The notes beneath the pieces are model-generated. The model was not told the origin of the DNA. It made no database searches and saw only the letters and a list, made by a program, of their open reading frames with translations. A stretch of DNA of 56,675 nucleotides, taken from the NCBI GenBank assembly GCA_000827495.1, contig KN817557.1, positions 167,180-223,854 on the forward strand, given 5' to 3'. The stretch comes from Hypholoma sublateritium FD-334 SS-4. Its lineage: Eukaryota; Basidiomycota; Agaricomycetes; Agaricales; Strophariaceae. Positions 11,168-21,876 of this stretch are shown here, piece after piece. Both the position numbers and the translations under genes were made by a program. Within the stretch, counting starts at the first letter, position 1; each line of letters starts with the position of its first letter.

Positions 11168-14133
11168 TCATGCGATGTGCCGACTGCGCCTAGCCTTATG
11201 AACGGACCACGTCCGATCAAGCGACTTCAGATTCCTAATGCTCGCCACAATGTCCGCTGGTTTGCGAAACAACAATCCTCAGTAAAGGAGAACCCGCGGC
11301 AGAAAGCATCGCACCTGCAAGTTTCGGGTTTTCAGCCTCGAAGTCATATCGCTTGGGCGGGTTCGTGCCTGCGCGGTTCAGGATCAGCTTGAACAGCGCC
11401 GAGTTCTTGCTTGACTGGCTGCAGTTCGCGATCGTCGTGACGTGGTATGACGCTGTCTTGCCGGTGTCGAAGACTGCGCGGGCCCTGTTCGCGGAGGGCA
11501 TGATCTATAAGGGTGGCCGCGTTGGTCAGTGCTCATTTCGCCTCGGGGCGCGACGACACGAACGTGGATATAGTCGCCGTCAATTGCGAGCGTGCGTTCC
11601 TGTCGAGTGACTAGCATTGGGATCTTGCGGTATATCGTATATTTCTGCAAGGCTTATCAGCGGTCGTGAATTTGGTGACTCGAGTGCACGCACCTTGTAC
11701 GCGGCGGTGAAGTCCACTTTTGACAGCTCTTGGTCGTTGTTCTCCGAGAGGCGCTTCGGTTTTGCGAATATCGAGGCTAGATTGCGTGGGTCAGCCGCGT
11801 ATTCCATGTCTATGAGCGCGCGCGGCGCATATCATACCGTTCGGGTCTGTCGTCGTGCCGACGTTCTTGAGGCCGAGCTGGGGCAGGGTGCTGCGACGCA
11901 CAAGCGAGAGTTCACGCTTTCCCTGCAAACTAGCGACCGTGCGGTCAAGCGGGATGACGAGGCTCTTGTCCGCGAGGAGAAGCGCATAATCTGTTGGGTT
12001 TTCGATACGCTGTCGCCGGCACACGAGCTCGAGCGCCTCTTGCATGTATGTACCAGAATATCTGTAGATGATGTTCATTAACCCACATTTGCCAAGACAG
12101 TTAGAAAAAGACAGAAGGTCGTACACTTTTATGGTCGTAAGAATTTGGACAGCGTCCGCTGTGTGGACACGGAGTAGCACCTGGGGGCCGTGACTGGATG
12201 AAAGGCCTGGCGACGCGGACAGCATGGATCCAATCCCGGATATCGAGGCTTGGTTTACTGACGACATAGTGGGTATAAGAGATGCGCTTGGGATATCGAG
12301 CTTGTCCACTTTCTTCGGGGCAGCATTGCGTTGTAGCTGGCTCTCGAAGATTTGATTCTGCTGGACTAAGAACAGAGGCATCGATGAGTTTTAGATATAG
12401 ACTGGTCGCGAACACGCACCTTGCATTGGTGTCGCCTCTAAGATCGCGTACATATCCAGGAACTCCTTTGCTTTCTTGCCTCTATCCGGTGCTAGAGAAA
12501 GGTCATTTGGTTGATCCTGATTACAGCTAAAACACACTCACCGGGACAGTCGTCGTCCACCTCTCCGTCGTCCTCTGCCATGCGCAGGACCCACCCAACC
12601 GTTGACAGGCGGGTTTTCCACCGTGGGTCACTCTCCCCGCTCAGCCCGTCGTCCAGCTTCGGGAGCCAGCGCTCCTCCCAGAAGCTCCACAGCGCAAAGC
12701 CAATGATTTCCTCGACCGTTGCGTCAGCACGCACATTCAGCACCAGTGGCTTGTGGCGCGGCTGCTCGGCGTGCGGGAAGTACACCTGTACAGTGCGCGC
12801 CGCTGCGCCACCGCCACGCCCAGAGATCGTCGAGTAGAGCTCCGCGAACGGGTTCGCCGACGCTGACCCAGCAAGCTTGGCAGAGAGCGCGGACTTAATG
12901 ACTGGCCGCGGGGCGACTTTCTTCTTGGTGAAAGTGATACCTTCTGGCATGCCGTTACTACTGTTCGAGTCGAATCGGCGGCGCGTGGTCGGACTGCCGT
13001 CACCGCGCTTGGAATGGAGTGTGTCGTCCCCCTTTGCTGCGCCGTGCGAGGCGTGGCGGTGATGCCTGGGCCGCGCCACATTATTTGCGGCAGGGTGCGG
13101 TCGGTCGGTGGCCTTGAAGCCTATACTGGCCAGGGGTGACTGGGGAGGCAAGGGTGAACGGCTCACGGAGCTGGCGTCAATGGAAACATTCGAGGTGAAC
13201 CCAGATGTGCTGGCGCTTGTACGAGTGGCGGCAAAATCACTGTTCGATAAACGTCAGAATAGAACCGTAATCTCAAATCGTTGGCGCTTACGGATCGAAC
13301 TCGTCCACAACGTCGGTCACCGCGATCCCGATATGCTCAAACTCATCGGATGACGAATCCTCGGTGGCGTCCTCTTCTGATGAGGTGTCCACCGTGATTG
13401 GCTTGACAGGCTGGGCAGGAGCCTCCTGGGGCCCGCGCCGTGCCGCCATGCGCACCCGCCTGCGCGCCTCCATCTCGGCAGCACCTTTGAACTTGGGAAT
13501 AAACTGCACAACCTTCGCCACCGGCGCCTCAGCGGGGGCACTCGGCTCCTGCACGTTCACCTTCGGCCCAGCTGGGGACTCTGCTTCGTCTGCGTCTTTG
13601 TCGAGGTCTATCCAGCTGCCCATCCGTAGCTGCGGCGGCGGTGCCTTTGCTGGCAAGGTAGCCGTCGAAAGCGCTTCTTGTACAGGCGCGTTGCCCGAGA
13701 TGAAGTTCTGCATCACGTCCTCGGGGGGCGCCGACACACCAGGTGTTGGCTTTGGCGTAGAATCTGTGAGGGTTTTGTTGCTTGTACGCCCAGATGCGGA
13801 GCCGGGGATGTAGGCGGAGCTGTCGAGCGACCTGGAATGCCGTAGGCGCGCTCTTCGAGACAGCTCGGGGGCTTTCTCTTCCTCCTCTTCACTCAGATTT
13901 GGACTCGCAGGCAGTGTTAGCTCAGGCCATCGCTCGGGATCGGCTAGGGAGGATCTAACAATGTAGGAGTTGGTATGGTACGCTGGATCCAGGGATATGA
14001 CTCGAGGACCATAGTGATCTTCTACATTTCTTAGATATGCTAAACGAAGACGATGAATTAGAAAGCTATATCGGTTAGTCAATTGGCAGAATACATGTTC
14101 AAGGACTCACTCGGTATCACGAAGCAGCGACAT
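11168..14133 (-). CDS. sin1: TORC2 subunit SIN1/AVO1
   Basis: Stress-activated MAP kinase-interacting protein 1, the subunit of target-of-rapamycin complex 2 that recruits AGC kinases and lipids. Ten minus-strand exons: 14133-14111, 14065-13292, 13239-12542, 12491-12420, 12365-12125, 12061-11838, 11776-11694, 11644-11564, 11504-11315 and 11256-11168, total 2475 nt, 824 residues, every phase consistent. The N-terminus is the conserved MSLLRDTDFLIHRLRLAYLR. An acidic/Ser linker follows (residues about 60-265), then the CRIM domain from about residue 395 (NPFAELYSTIS to SFWEERWLPKL), ending near ILEATPMQVQQNQ. A Ras-binding-like segment contains ALELVCRRQRI, and a C-terminal PH domain runs from YTIYRKIPMLV through RYDFEAENPKLAADIV. 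The first coding exon is only 23 nt, which explains why the start is easy to miss. Confidence 0.93.
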
Positions 14134-15074
14134 CCCACTGTTGACGTAGTATCCTTTGGCGATGTTTACAATCGTGTACAGTCACTGTACCGTAGCTAAC
14201 TAGGTGGTGACAGACGAGACGAGAGCGCCAGATTCCATTTCCCTGAATTGATATCACGGTTGTCACGGAAGGAAGGAGTGAGCGCTCTGTGCTAATCGCG
14301 GTCCGGGGTAAATATATTCCCATCATTATTTTCATGGTCGGCGGCGCCCTGAAAGCATCCCGCACAATTAAGTGATTATAAGTCTCAGAAACAACTGCAG
14401 CACTCACCATTTTCAAGTCAAATTTACATTCCTAAAAAATGATTGCTTAAGATTTACGAGCGATTCAATAGGATTCAATATCAGGAAAGCTGGTGAATTA
14501 ACTTGGAGTTAATAACTTGACTTAGTCAAAATATTCCAGTATGCTGCAAATCGCATCAGCAGACTGCGCTCGGACTGCGCCATGAAATGCTCCCTCACTT
14601 GGCGCGATTACGGAGTCAGTTCAGGACGCATCAAGGCCTCCAGTTTTCACGGCAGACACGAGACGTTTTAGGGGGCACTTTGTAAGCTTACAAGCTGAAG
14701 CTTGGGAGAAATTGTGGGAATTTTTATACGCTTGAGAGCTTGTAAGTAGAATAATGCCGGATGCTGTTTAATTTACAACGCTTCCGACTCGGAGGAGGGC
14801 AACTTGCAGTGGGCGGACTGCGCATGCCAGTTCTATTTTTAGATAAAGCGGGTTATTCTTAGATGATCCAGTCGGCCTCGACCGACATGCCGCTTGCATG
14901 CCGCGCACAACTTGCACATCCTTCCATACCTTAACCACCACTTCTGACTTTCACGGATTCGCGAATTACTCGCCATATACTTCAACAGCAAACGCCATAG
15001 GTCATCATTTACGAGGAAACCTATCCTTATCTATAATAACCTCGTTGATATTGACAAGTCACAACAGTGACAAC
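14134..15074. other. Divergent intergenic region SIN1 / amidase 1
   Basis: Promoters of both flanking genes lie here. A perfect 10-bp inverted repeat (CTTACAAGCT at about 14687 and AGCTTGTAAG at about 14747) brackets about 50 bases. No coding region is seen. Confidence 0.4.
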
Positions 15075-17545
15075 ATGCGACCTTTCTCCAAGTCCAACGC
15101 CGCCATCGTTTCCCAGAAGCGCGCGGAACGCGCAAAAGCTCTCTCGGACATACCTAAAGATGCTAAAAAGGAACAGCAAATGTATATAAGGGCTTCAGGT
15201 GTGTACTGAAGCTGAAGAAGTTGGCGCCATTCTCACCTTCATGTCGTTGTCGTGCATGGCATACTGATCGTTTGACGCTGCAGCCACGGAAATTGTTGAG
15301 CGTATTGGGCGCGGCGAGTGGAAGGCGACGGATGTCTTCGAAGCATATGTTTCGCGCGCAGCGTTCGCGCACGCTAAAACAAACTGCCTGACCGAAGGTA
15401 AGCTTTATTTATGAACGTTGCCTTGGAGCGTATTCATGTCGATGCTTGGTTAGTCATGATTGGACCCGCACGCCAACGCGCAGCGGAGCTGGATGCTGAA
15501 TTTGCCGCAACTAAGAAACTGAGAGGCCCGCTTCATGGCGTTCCCGTGCGTTCTTTGCTGTCAATTCCGTCCCCATGAGCTCATTAGTTGGGATTCTAGA
15601 TTAGCCTCAAAGAGCTGTGTAGGTTCATCACATGTAATACATGTCGCCAGCTGAATGTCTACACGGACGCGTATCGTAGTCGATATCGAGGGTTATGATT
15701 CGACTGTTGGTTTCTCCCAGTGGGCGAATGACCCAGCAAAGAAGAACGCTGATGTATGTCCCCTACTTAAAGCAGAAATTAAAGATTCAAACACCTTATA
15801 GGTCGTAAGCATCCTGCTAGACGCTGGAGCCATCATATACGTCAAAACCAATCTCCCTCAAACTCTGTTCGGGCTCGAGTGCTCTAATCCGGTATGGGGG
15901 CGTACCACAAACCCCTGGAATGACAACTTTACTTGCGGCGGTAGCTCCGGTGGCGAGGCTGCTCTTTTGGCCATGGATGGCTCAGCGGGTGGTATTGGTA
16001 CAGACATTGGTGGCAGTTTACGCGTTCCGGCCTCTTACTGTGGGGTGTATTCACTGAAGCCTGCCAGCGGAAGGATGTCATATTGTGGCGCCAAAGGTAA
16101 GCATGCTATATTGTCTGAACGCGTCTGTAAGTATACTGAATAGAATTTAGACCCTGTACCGGGCTTTAACGGAGTTCCTGCAGTTCCTGGTCCAATGGGA
16201 CGGCGAGTGATTTCCATGCGTCCACTCTATAGTTCAGTTTCTGACTTCCTGCTTTCAGTTCTGTACAAGATATAGAGCTTTTTTCCCGTGCACTCTTTGG
16301 ACACGCTAGTACCGACGGAGAAGTGGCCCCAATTCCTTACCGCGACGTAACTCTCCCGAAGAAGCTTCGAATTGGCTATTACACCTCAGGTTTCATCCCT
16401 TCCGGACTACCCGAGCAAATCATGATTGATTGTTCTGCCTATGCACAGATAACTATATTAAGGCATCCCCAGCATGTAAGCGCGCTGTTTTGGAGACAGT
16501 GGAAGCGCTTCGAAACGCTGGTCACGAGTGCATAGAATTTGGAATCCCCGAATGTGAGTATTTTCTTGAACTTGTATCATCGTTCTCATGATATTGTACC
16601 AGCTCAACTTCCGGTATATATATTCGTGGGACTCAGCTCTGCGGACGGCTACAAAACATTATTGAAGCATCTAGGTCCAGATCCAAAAGTCAGTTTATTT
16701 TGGCTGAGTGAATTAATCCGCACTTAGCAAGGGCTATTAGGAAACAGCTTTGTTTCTTGTCACTCTGGGCCCTAGACTCCCGTGTCAGTATAGGGTATTC
16801 ACATCGCAAAATGACACCCGCTGATATACTACCCGTCTTCAGCGTTCCTTCGGAACTTCGTCGCGTGGATCGCGGAGACCTTTTTAGGCGATGAACTCTT
16901 TGCTAACACTGCTCGTGCATCGAGAAGGAAGGACGTCGCTGAATACTATCAACTGATAAATGCAAGGAACGAGTACAGAGCCAAATTTGATGTGGAGGTG
17001 CGTGTAACTGCATCTATTATTCGAGTGACTAACTCTAAATGCTAATGTCAATGAATTATTGTAGGTTTGGTCTAAGTATGAACTGGATGGTATCATAGCA
17101 CCTGTCCAGGCCGTGCCTCAGTTGCCTCATGGGTGCCGTTTCTTTCCAACTTATTGCTCTTCCAGACTTCTTACGCCTTTCGTTATCCAGTGGGTGCGAT
17201 AAATTTATTGCGCTGGGAGAATCTACCAGCCTCTACAACCTTCTGGACCTGCCCGTGGGGTGCCTCCCCGTCACTCGAGTTAATGCTTCGAAGGACAAGG
17301 TGACGGATGAATGGCTTGTTGGACCCGGCTCCGGCTCGCGCATGTTTGAAAGTGGCATCTACACAGACAAGAAGCCACTGTACGACCCTCAAGCGGCGAA
17401 AGGCATGCCTATCAATATCCAGATTGTCGGCAAGAAATGGGAAGAGGAGAAGGTTATTGCTCTCATGAAGGTTATCGATGACGCACTGGGAAGGGAGCGT
17501 GGATTTGGGCCTGGATCATGGGATGAATACATGAGTAAGGCGTAG
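15075..17545 (+). CDS. Amidase-signature hydrolase 1
   Basis: Fungal amidase (amidase signature family, acetamidase/fatty-acid-amide-hydrolase-like) hydrolysing carboxamides to acid and ammonia. About 14 exons can be joined in phase from MRPFSKSNA to the TAG at 17543. The Ser-Ser-Lys centre is complete: Lys in ISLKELFDIEGYDS, the middle Ser in CGGSSGGEAAL and the nucleophile Ser in GTDIGGSLRVPAS. The C-terminal half runs YYTSDNYIKASPACKRAV, LLKHLGPDPKETALFLVTLG, PHGGCDKFIALGESTSLYNL and LPVGCLPVTRV, as in fungal members. The exon ending at 16202 uses a GC donor (intron 16203-16258), the only way found to reach the family sequence GRSVQDIELF. Roughly 560-570 residues; natural substrate unknown. 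Confidence 0.85.
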
Positions 17546-18425
17546 GCTAGTTGATGAGGCCGAGACCAGGCCAAGCGGAGAGCAGTCAGATTAATCAACA
17601 GATCTTAGGTCGGCCGCAGTATGATCTCAATTTTCCAGACTTCAGTCTATGTACCTTGTATGAAGTATTAAGTAGTGTTCGGGCAGACACGCTATTATTT
17701 AATCTAACTCTTTTACTCATACTGATAGAAAGAAAGGAACATGTTTGGGTGTCGCATTCATCTCGAAGCTCCAATATGTATTACATTACACAGTGACTTC
17801 CACGGTCATATCTACTATCATTATCAGGGAGCCAGTCCGCAGCTTGGTGCACACCAAGTGGCCGCTGGTACCGAGGTCCACCAACGCTGTAAACCTTTCG
17901 CCGATCACTGCACTGTTCCCGTGATCTATAAATAGCAAGATTGATGCTCTTTCGTCACAACGATGGAGTGGGCAGGGTATTGCTGATATTGGTCAATTGA
18001 ATGAAGAAAGAGTAAAAAGTGACTCTGTAGCAACTGTCAAGATTGTTTATAATGGTTACAAGGGGGCAGACAACCATCCAGAGCCCGTGACATCCTGTGT
18101 TATCTACCAATAAGTATGAACTGATCGTTGAAGATTATGCTAACGTTAAGTCGCAGCGCCGGAATGATTATTGATAATAGAAACGCGTTATGTAGTCGTT
18201 CTATGTCGAGAAATATGTAAGGCTATCTTGGCTGTTTGATATTAATCTTTGTAGATTGCAACGACTTCCCAAGCAAACCGAATCTAATGGGAACGCAAAT
18301 GCTTGCCATGATTGGAAAGCAGGTTAAATATATCAATGAAGCAGACAAATATATGAGAGTTTATAAGCGCATGTCTTGTTCATTTCCTGAAACAATTAAC
18401 CTCTCTGAAGAAAATCCCTGGAGAT
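17546..18425. other. Intergenic region
   Basis: Contains the amidase 3' flank and the promoter of the membrane-protein gene at 18426. No coding region or repeat of note is seen. Confidence 0.4.
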
Positions 18426-19864
18426 ATGGACCAGCCAGCACCTCCTCTCCTCTCCCAGCTCATTCCAGATTTTACTTCGATGTGTGTATTTTCACTAGGT
18501 ATCGGCAGTCACGAGTCCTCTAACGCACCTTGTGCCCTCAGAACAGGCCCTCCAGTACGGAATTTTATGGCCATTCTCGCTCAAAGCTAATTGGGTGTCA
18601 TACGCAGCTGCTTGGTATTGTTCTGAACTGGGCTCTTTTTGGGATTTTATCAACTCAACTCTGTAAGTAAGCATGTCTACCATTATTATTGCCGAATTTC
18701 AAGCCATGTCTACAGTCATCTACTATCAGGCCTTTCCGAGGGACAAGTCTTTTCTGAAGGCCCTTGTATACTCCGTATATTTATTGGAGGCGGTGCAGAC
18801 CATTCTCCTTATGGAGAACGCGTGGCGAGTATACGCCTCAGGGTTTGGGAACCTGGAAGTATTCGACGAAGTTGAGACAAGCTGGCTATCTGTAGGCATA
18901 CTTGGTGGCTTAGGTACGCTTCCTGTACTCAGAAAAGACTCGCAAATGACGTGGAATATACAGTCGCTTGCATGGTTCAATCTTTCTACGCTTATCGAAT
19001 TTATGTGCTTTCGCAAAGCAGAATCATCACAGGAATTATCGTCTTCGTACGAATGTTTTCAGGCTCCAAAGTTCCATAAAGCTAATGAAGCTAATTTCAG
19101 ATGGCCTTGGCTTCGTACTCCGGATCATTAGCGACTTCGATTGTTTTACAGCGGGCACGGAACTTCAGCGAATTATTTCAACAAGAATCTCGTATTTTCG
19201 CTCTTTTCGGTGTATGGATGCAGCTTGTATGCCTTGGATCATCTACTGACCGTATATTTTAGTTGTGGCAAAGTGCGGGAACGGTATGCGATGTCTTAAT
19301 TGCAGCGTGCATGACGTTTTATGTCAGTCGAATCGCGTTCATCCACTTTACCATCTTATTGATTCAAAATTCTTCAGCTAAAAAAGATGTCCCAGGGGGG
19401 GTTGGCGCAGACTCAGCGAGTGGTTGCTAAGCTTTTACGATTGACTGTTGAAACGGGAATAGTTACAGGTATATCCGTCCGGCATTTTGGTCCGTATACA
19501 CTGGCAGACCGTACTAATTAAGTGCCTTTTAGCTACGATATCAATCATCTCGTTGGCTGTTTACTACTCTTTCACTCAATTCCAATACTACGAAGTCCCG
19601 CTCTCGGCTATAGCAAAGCTCTACTCAAACACAATGCTGGTGGCCGTTAACAGCCGAGTGAGGTTCAGAGTCATGTCCGAGTCAACGACGTGGAAAGATG
19701 TGGCGGTGCTGTCTCTGCACTTTCAGTCTTCCGACGAGACCGAAGTACCTCAGTCGACAAGGCAACAAGAAACTATAGTTTTCGCAGAAAGACGGAATGG
19801 AAGTATGGAGACCCAACGGCGCAAGACACAGGACATGGTTCATATTGACGCAGAGCGTGTATAG
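18426..19864 (+). CDS. Seven-helix membrane protein of the DUF6534 family
   Basis: Multi-pass membrane protein of a family expanded in mushroom-forming fungi; function unknown. Reading frame assembled from about eight exons. MDQPAPPLLSQLIPDFTSI leads into TGPPLLGIVLNWALFGILS (helix 1), then IYYQAFPRDKSFLKALVYSV and YLLEAVQTILLMENAWRVYA (helix 2). Next come WLSVGILGGL and VACMVQSFYAYRIYVLSQSR (helices 3-4), MALASYSGSLATSIVLQRAR, LWQSAGTVCDVLIAACMTFY, and QTQRVVAKLLRLTVETGIVT with ISIISLAVYYSF. The C-terminal family signature LYSNTMLVAVNSRVRFR is present, followed by a hydrophilic tail. About 330 residues. The first short exons rest on splice signals and resemblance to the family's G-P-LLG-x-x-NW-x-L-x-G start, so the N-terminus is the weakest part. 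Confidence 0.8.
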
Positions 19865-20242
19865 GAGACGCAAATACAAACCTACTTCAGAGCGAGGCAT
19901 ATTTCTATGCATATTTAACAAGTATTTAATCTAATTGATATACGGATCATTCTAGACTGCAACAGTTTTTGAGACGCATCATACTGCAAAATGTAACGAT
20001 ACACTAAATGGCAGTTCTACCTTCAAGCTTCAAGCTTCAAGCGTGATCCGAAGCTAAAATGAATGACAGGCGCCTATTTAAATTTGTAGGTCCACCTTCT
20101 CAATGACGGCACCCACGTGGTCGAAAATCTTGCCGAGTGATTGCATTTATGCCACCATACAATATTACTACATCAAATATCTATTTCCTACAAGCTTCGA
20201 AGTTCGAGTACAAGAAATATTTTTGCCAGAGCCCGGAAGTAT
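19865..20242. other. Convergent 3' intergenic region with heptamer repeat
   Basis: The membrane-protein and aryl-alcohol dehydrogenase genes end towards each other here. A perfect triple heptamer (CTTCAAG)x3 at 20021-20041 is the exact reverse complement of the repeat at 441-461. Confidence 0.5.
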
Positions 20243-21758
20243 TTATTGCTTGCCAGCTGATGGTCGAAGAGGTTGCAAAAGCGGCCTGTAAGTGTGACCA
20301 GAGGCCGTCATAAGAGACACAGGCTTGCTTCCGTCTCCCTATGAAATGACATGCTGGTGAGCGACTTATAACAGTGAATATGCGGCAGAAACATACGATG
20401 AACCAGGAGGGGAACCCAGCGTCGAACTCGGACTCGCTCTCCAAGCTCTGGATTTGCTCGTCGGTCAGGGTGATTTCAAGTGCCTCGAGGTTAGCAAGCA
20501 GATGTTCAACCTTCCTCCCGCCAATAATGGGGAATACGTATGGGGTCTTCTGCATAAGGTATGCAATAGCGACTATATGTTGCGAGGACAGGTCAGATAT
20601 TTGGGCCAAATCATGATGGAGACGATCATACCGGAGGTGATGTGTTTCGCGCCGACTTCAGCCGCGACTTTCTCGAGTGCCTTGCTAATCTTCTTCTCTT
20701 TTTCATTTCGCTCCCAAGGTCCTAACCATGCGCGGCCGTTCTCGCCCGTCTGGCGGCGCTTCTCTTCTTCTTCGTCAGTCCTGATCTTTCCTCCGGCAAG
20801 AACATTCCAAGGGGACAACGCCATGCCTGATATCAACGGTTATGAGATCGCTGGTGACATAGCAGAGAATCCAAGAAGCGTACCCTCCGATCTAGCCATA
20901 GGAATAATTTCACGTTCGAATGAACGCTCCAAGACATTCCACGCGCCTTGGTAGACAGAGAACGGCGTAAGCGCATGGTCCCGTGCATACTGGTTGGCCT
21001 TAGACACGACCCAGGCCGGCGTGTCAGAAATACCCTATACAGAGGAAGTTAGCGCTCAGTGACAATTAGCAATCGTAGTAAAATGAACCAGCTTACGAGG
21101 TAGATGACTTTGCCTTGAAGTACGAGTGTGTGAAGCGACTTCATCACCTCTTCAACACCGGTGTCCCAATCCCACCAGTGCAAGTACAATAGATCGATGT
21201 AGGTTGTACGGAGCTTCTTGAGAGACGCTTCCACGGAAATATGTAGAGATTTAGCGTTGTTACCGGTGTACATAATTCTCTGCTCGACGGTGTTGTCCCG
21301 GAGCTTGTAGTCGGTGGTGTACTGTTTTACAACGTCAGAATTTCTATAGGCGTCATGTAGTAATTTCAAGTAGGATTTCATACCTTAGTGGCAATAAACA
21401 GTTGATCTCTGATGCCCCTCTTCTCCGCCCATTCACCAATGAACTTTTCCGAGGACTCATCCTGGCTGCAGCAGAGACACGAGTCAGCGACAAAAACCTT
21501 CATTCATGCCATGATATGGAATGCAACGTACTAATTGTTTGCGGTATCAATGAAGTTTCCTCCATTATCAAAGTATGCGTCGAGGAGCTTGAAGCTGGAC
21601 TCCTTGTCCATCGCTCCCATACCAACATCGCTCCATTTGTCGCCAATGCTCATGGCACCTAGTACGATTGGCGATACATGGACTCCAGCAGTAGCAGAGA
21701 GAACACGGTAACGACCAAGGCCGGTTTTTGGCTGAGCAGCGGGTGCGAACATAGACAT
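20243..21758 (-). CDS. Aryl-alcohol dehydrogenase (aldo-keto reductase), copy 1
   Basis: NADP-dependent aldo-keto reductase of the fungal aryl-alcohol dehydrogenase group (AKR9-like), which interconverts aromatic aldehydes and alcohols during lignin-related metabolism. Seven exons, about 385 residues, the family's usual size. The start is [20 protein letters not shown] at 21758. Catalytic residues are visible: Asp and Tyr in [12 protein letters not shown], Lys in IATKYTTDY and His in [12 protein letters not shown]. The barrel continues through [18 protein letters not shown] and [17 protein letters not shown]. The cofactor-loop and C-terminal part is [20 protein letters not shown], ending at [10 protein letters not shown]. 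Introns are GT-AG and keep frame throughout. A close paralog lies inverted at 42273, with the same exon arrangement and a related core promoter. Confidence 0.92.
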
Positions 21759-21799
21759 GTTTAGCGTATGGGTTGAACGTGGAACGAGTGGGTAGAAAG

Positions 21800-21876
21800 T
21801 GAAATGAACTGAGGATTCAGAATGGCTCTCGAGGTCTCATTCTTATACGATTCGTCGGCGCAGCCGATGAGTAATC
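21800..21876 (-). promoter_or_regulatory. Core promoter of aryl-alcohol dehydrogenase copy 1
   Basis: Read on the minus strand this stretch starts ATTACTCATCGGCT, contains TATAAG (21842-21847, about 85 bases before the ATG) and then GAGACCT and CAGTTCATT. The same blocks in the same order precede the paralog at 42164-42238, so it is probably the retained core promoter and leader. Confidence 0.6.

Noticed and set aside
11777..11837. A 28-nt intron in SIN1
   Set aside because: The nearer acceptor would give an impossibly short intron. The next one (61 nt) gives the family sequence DPNASIF, so that was used.
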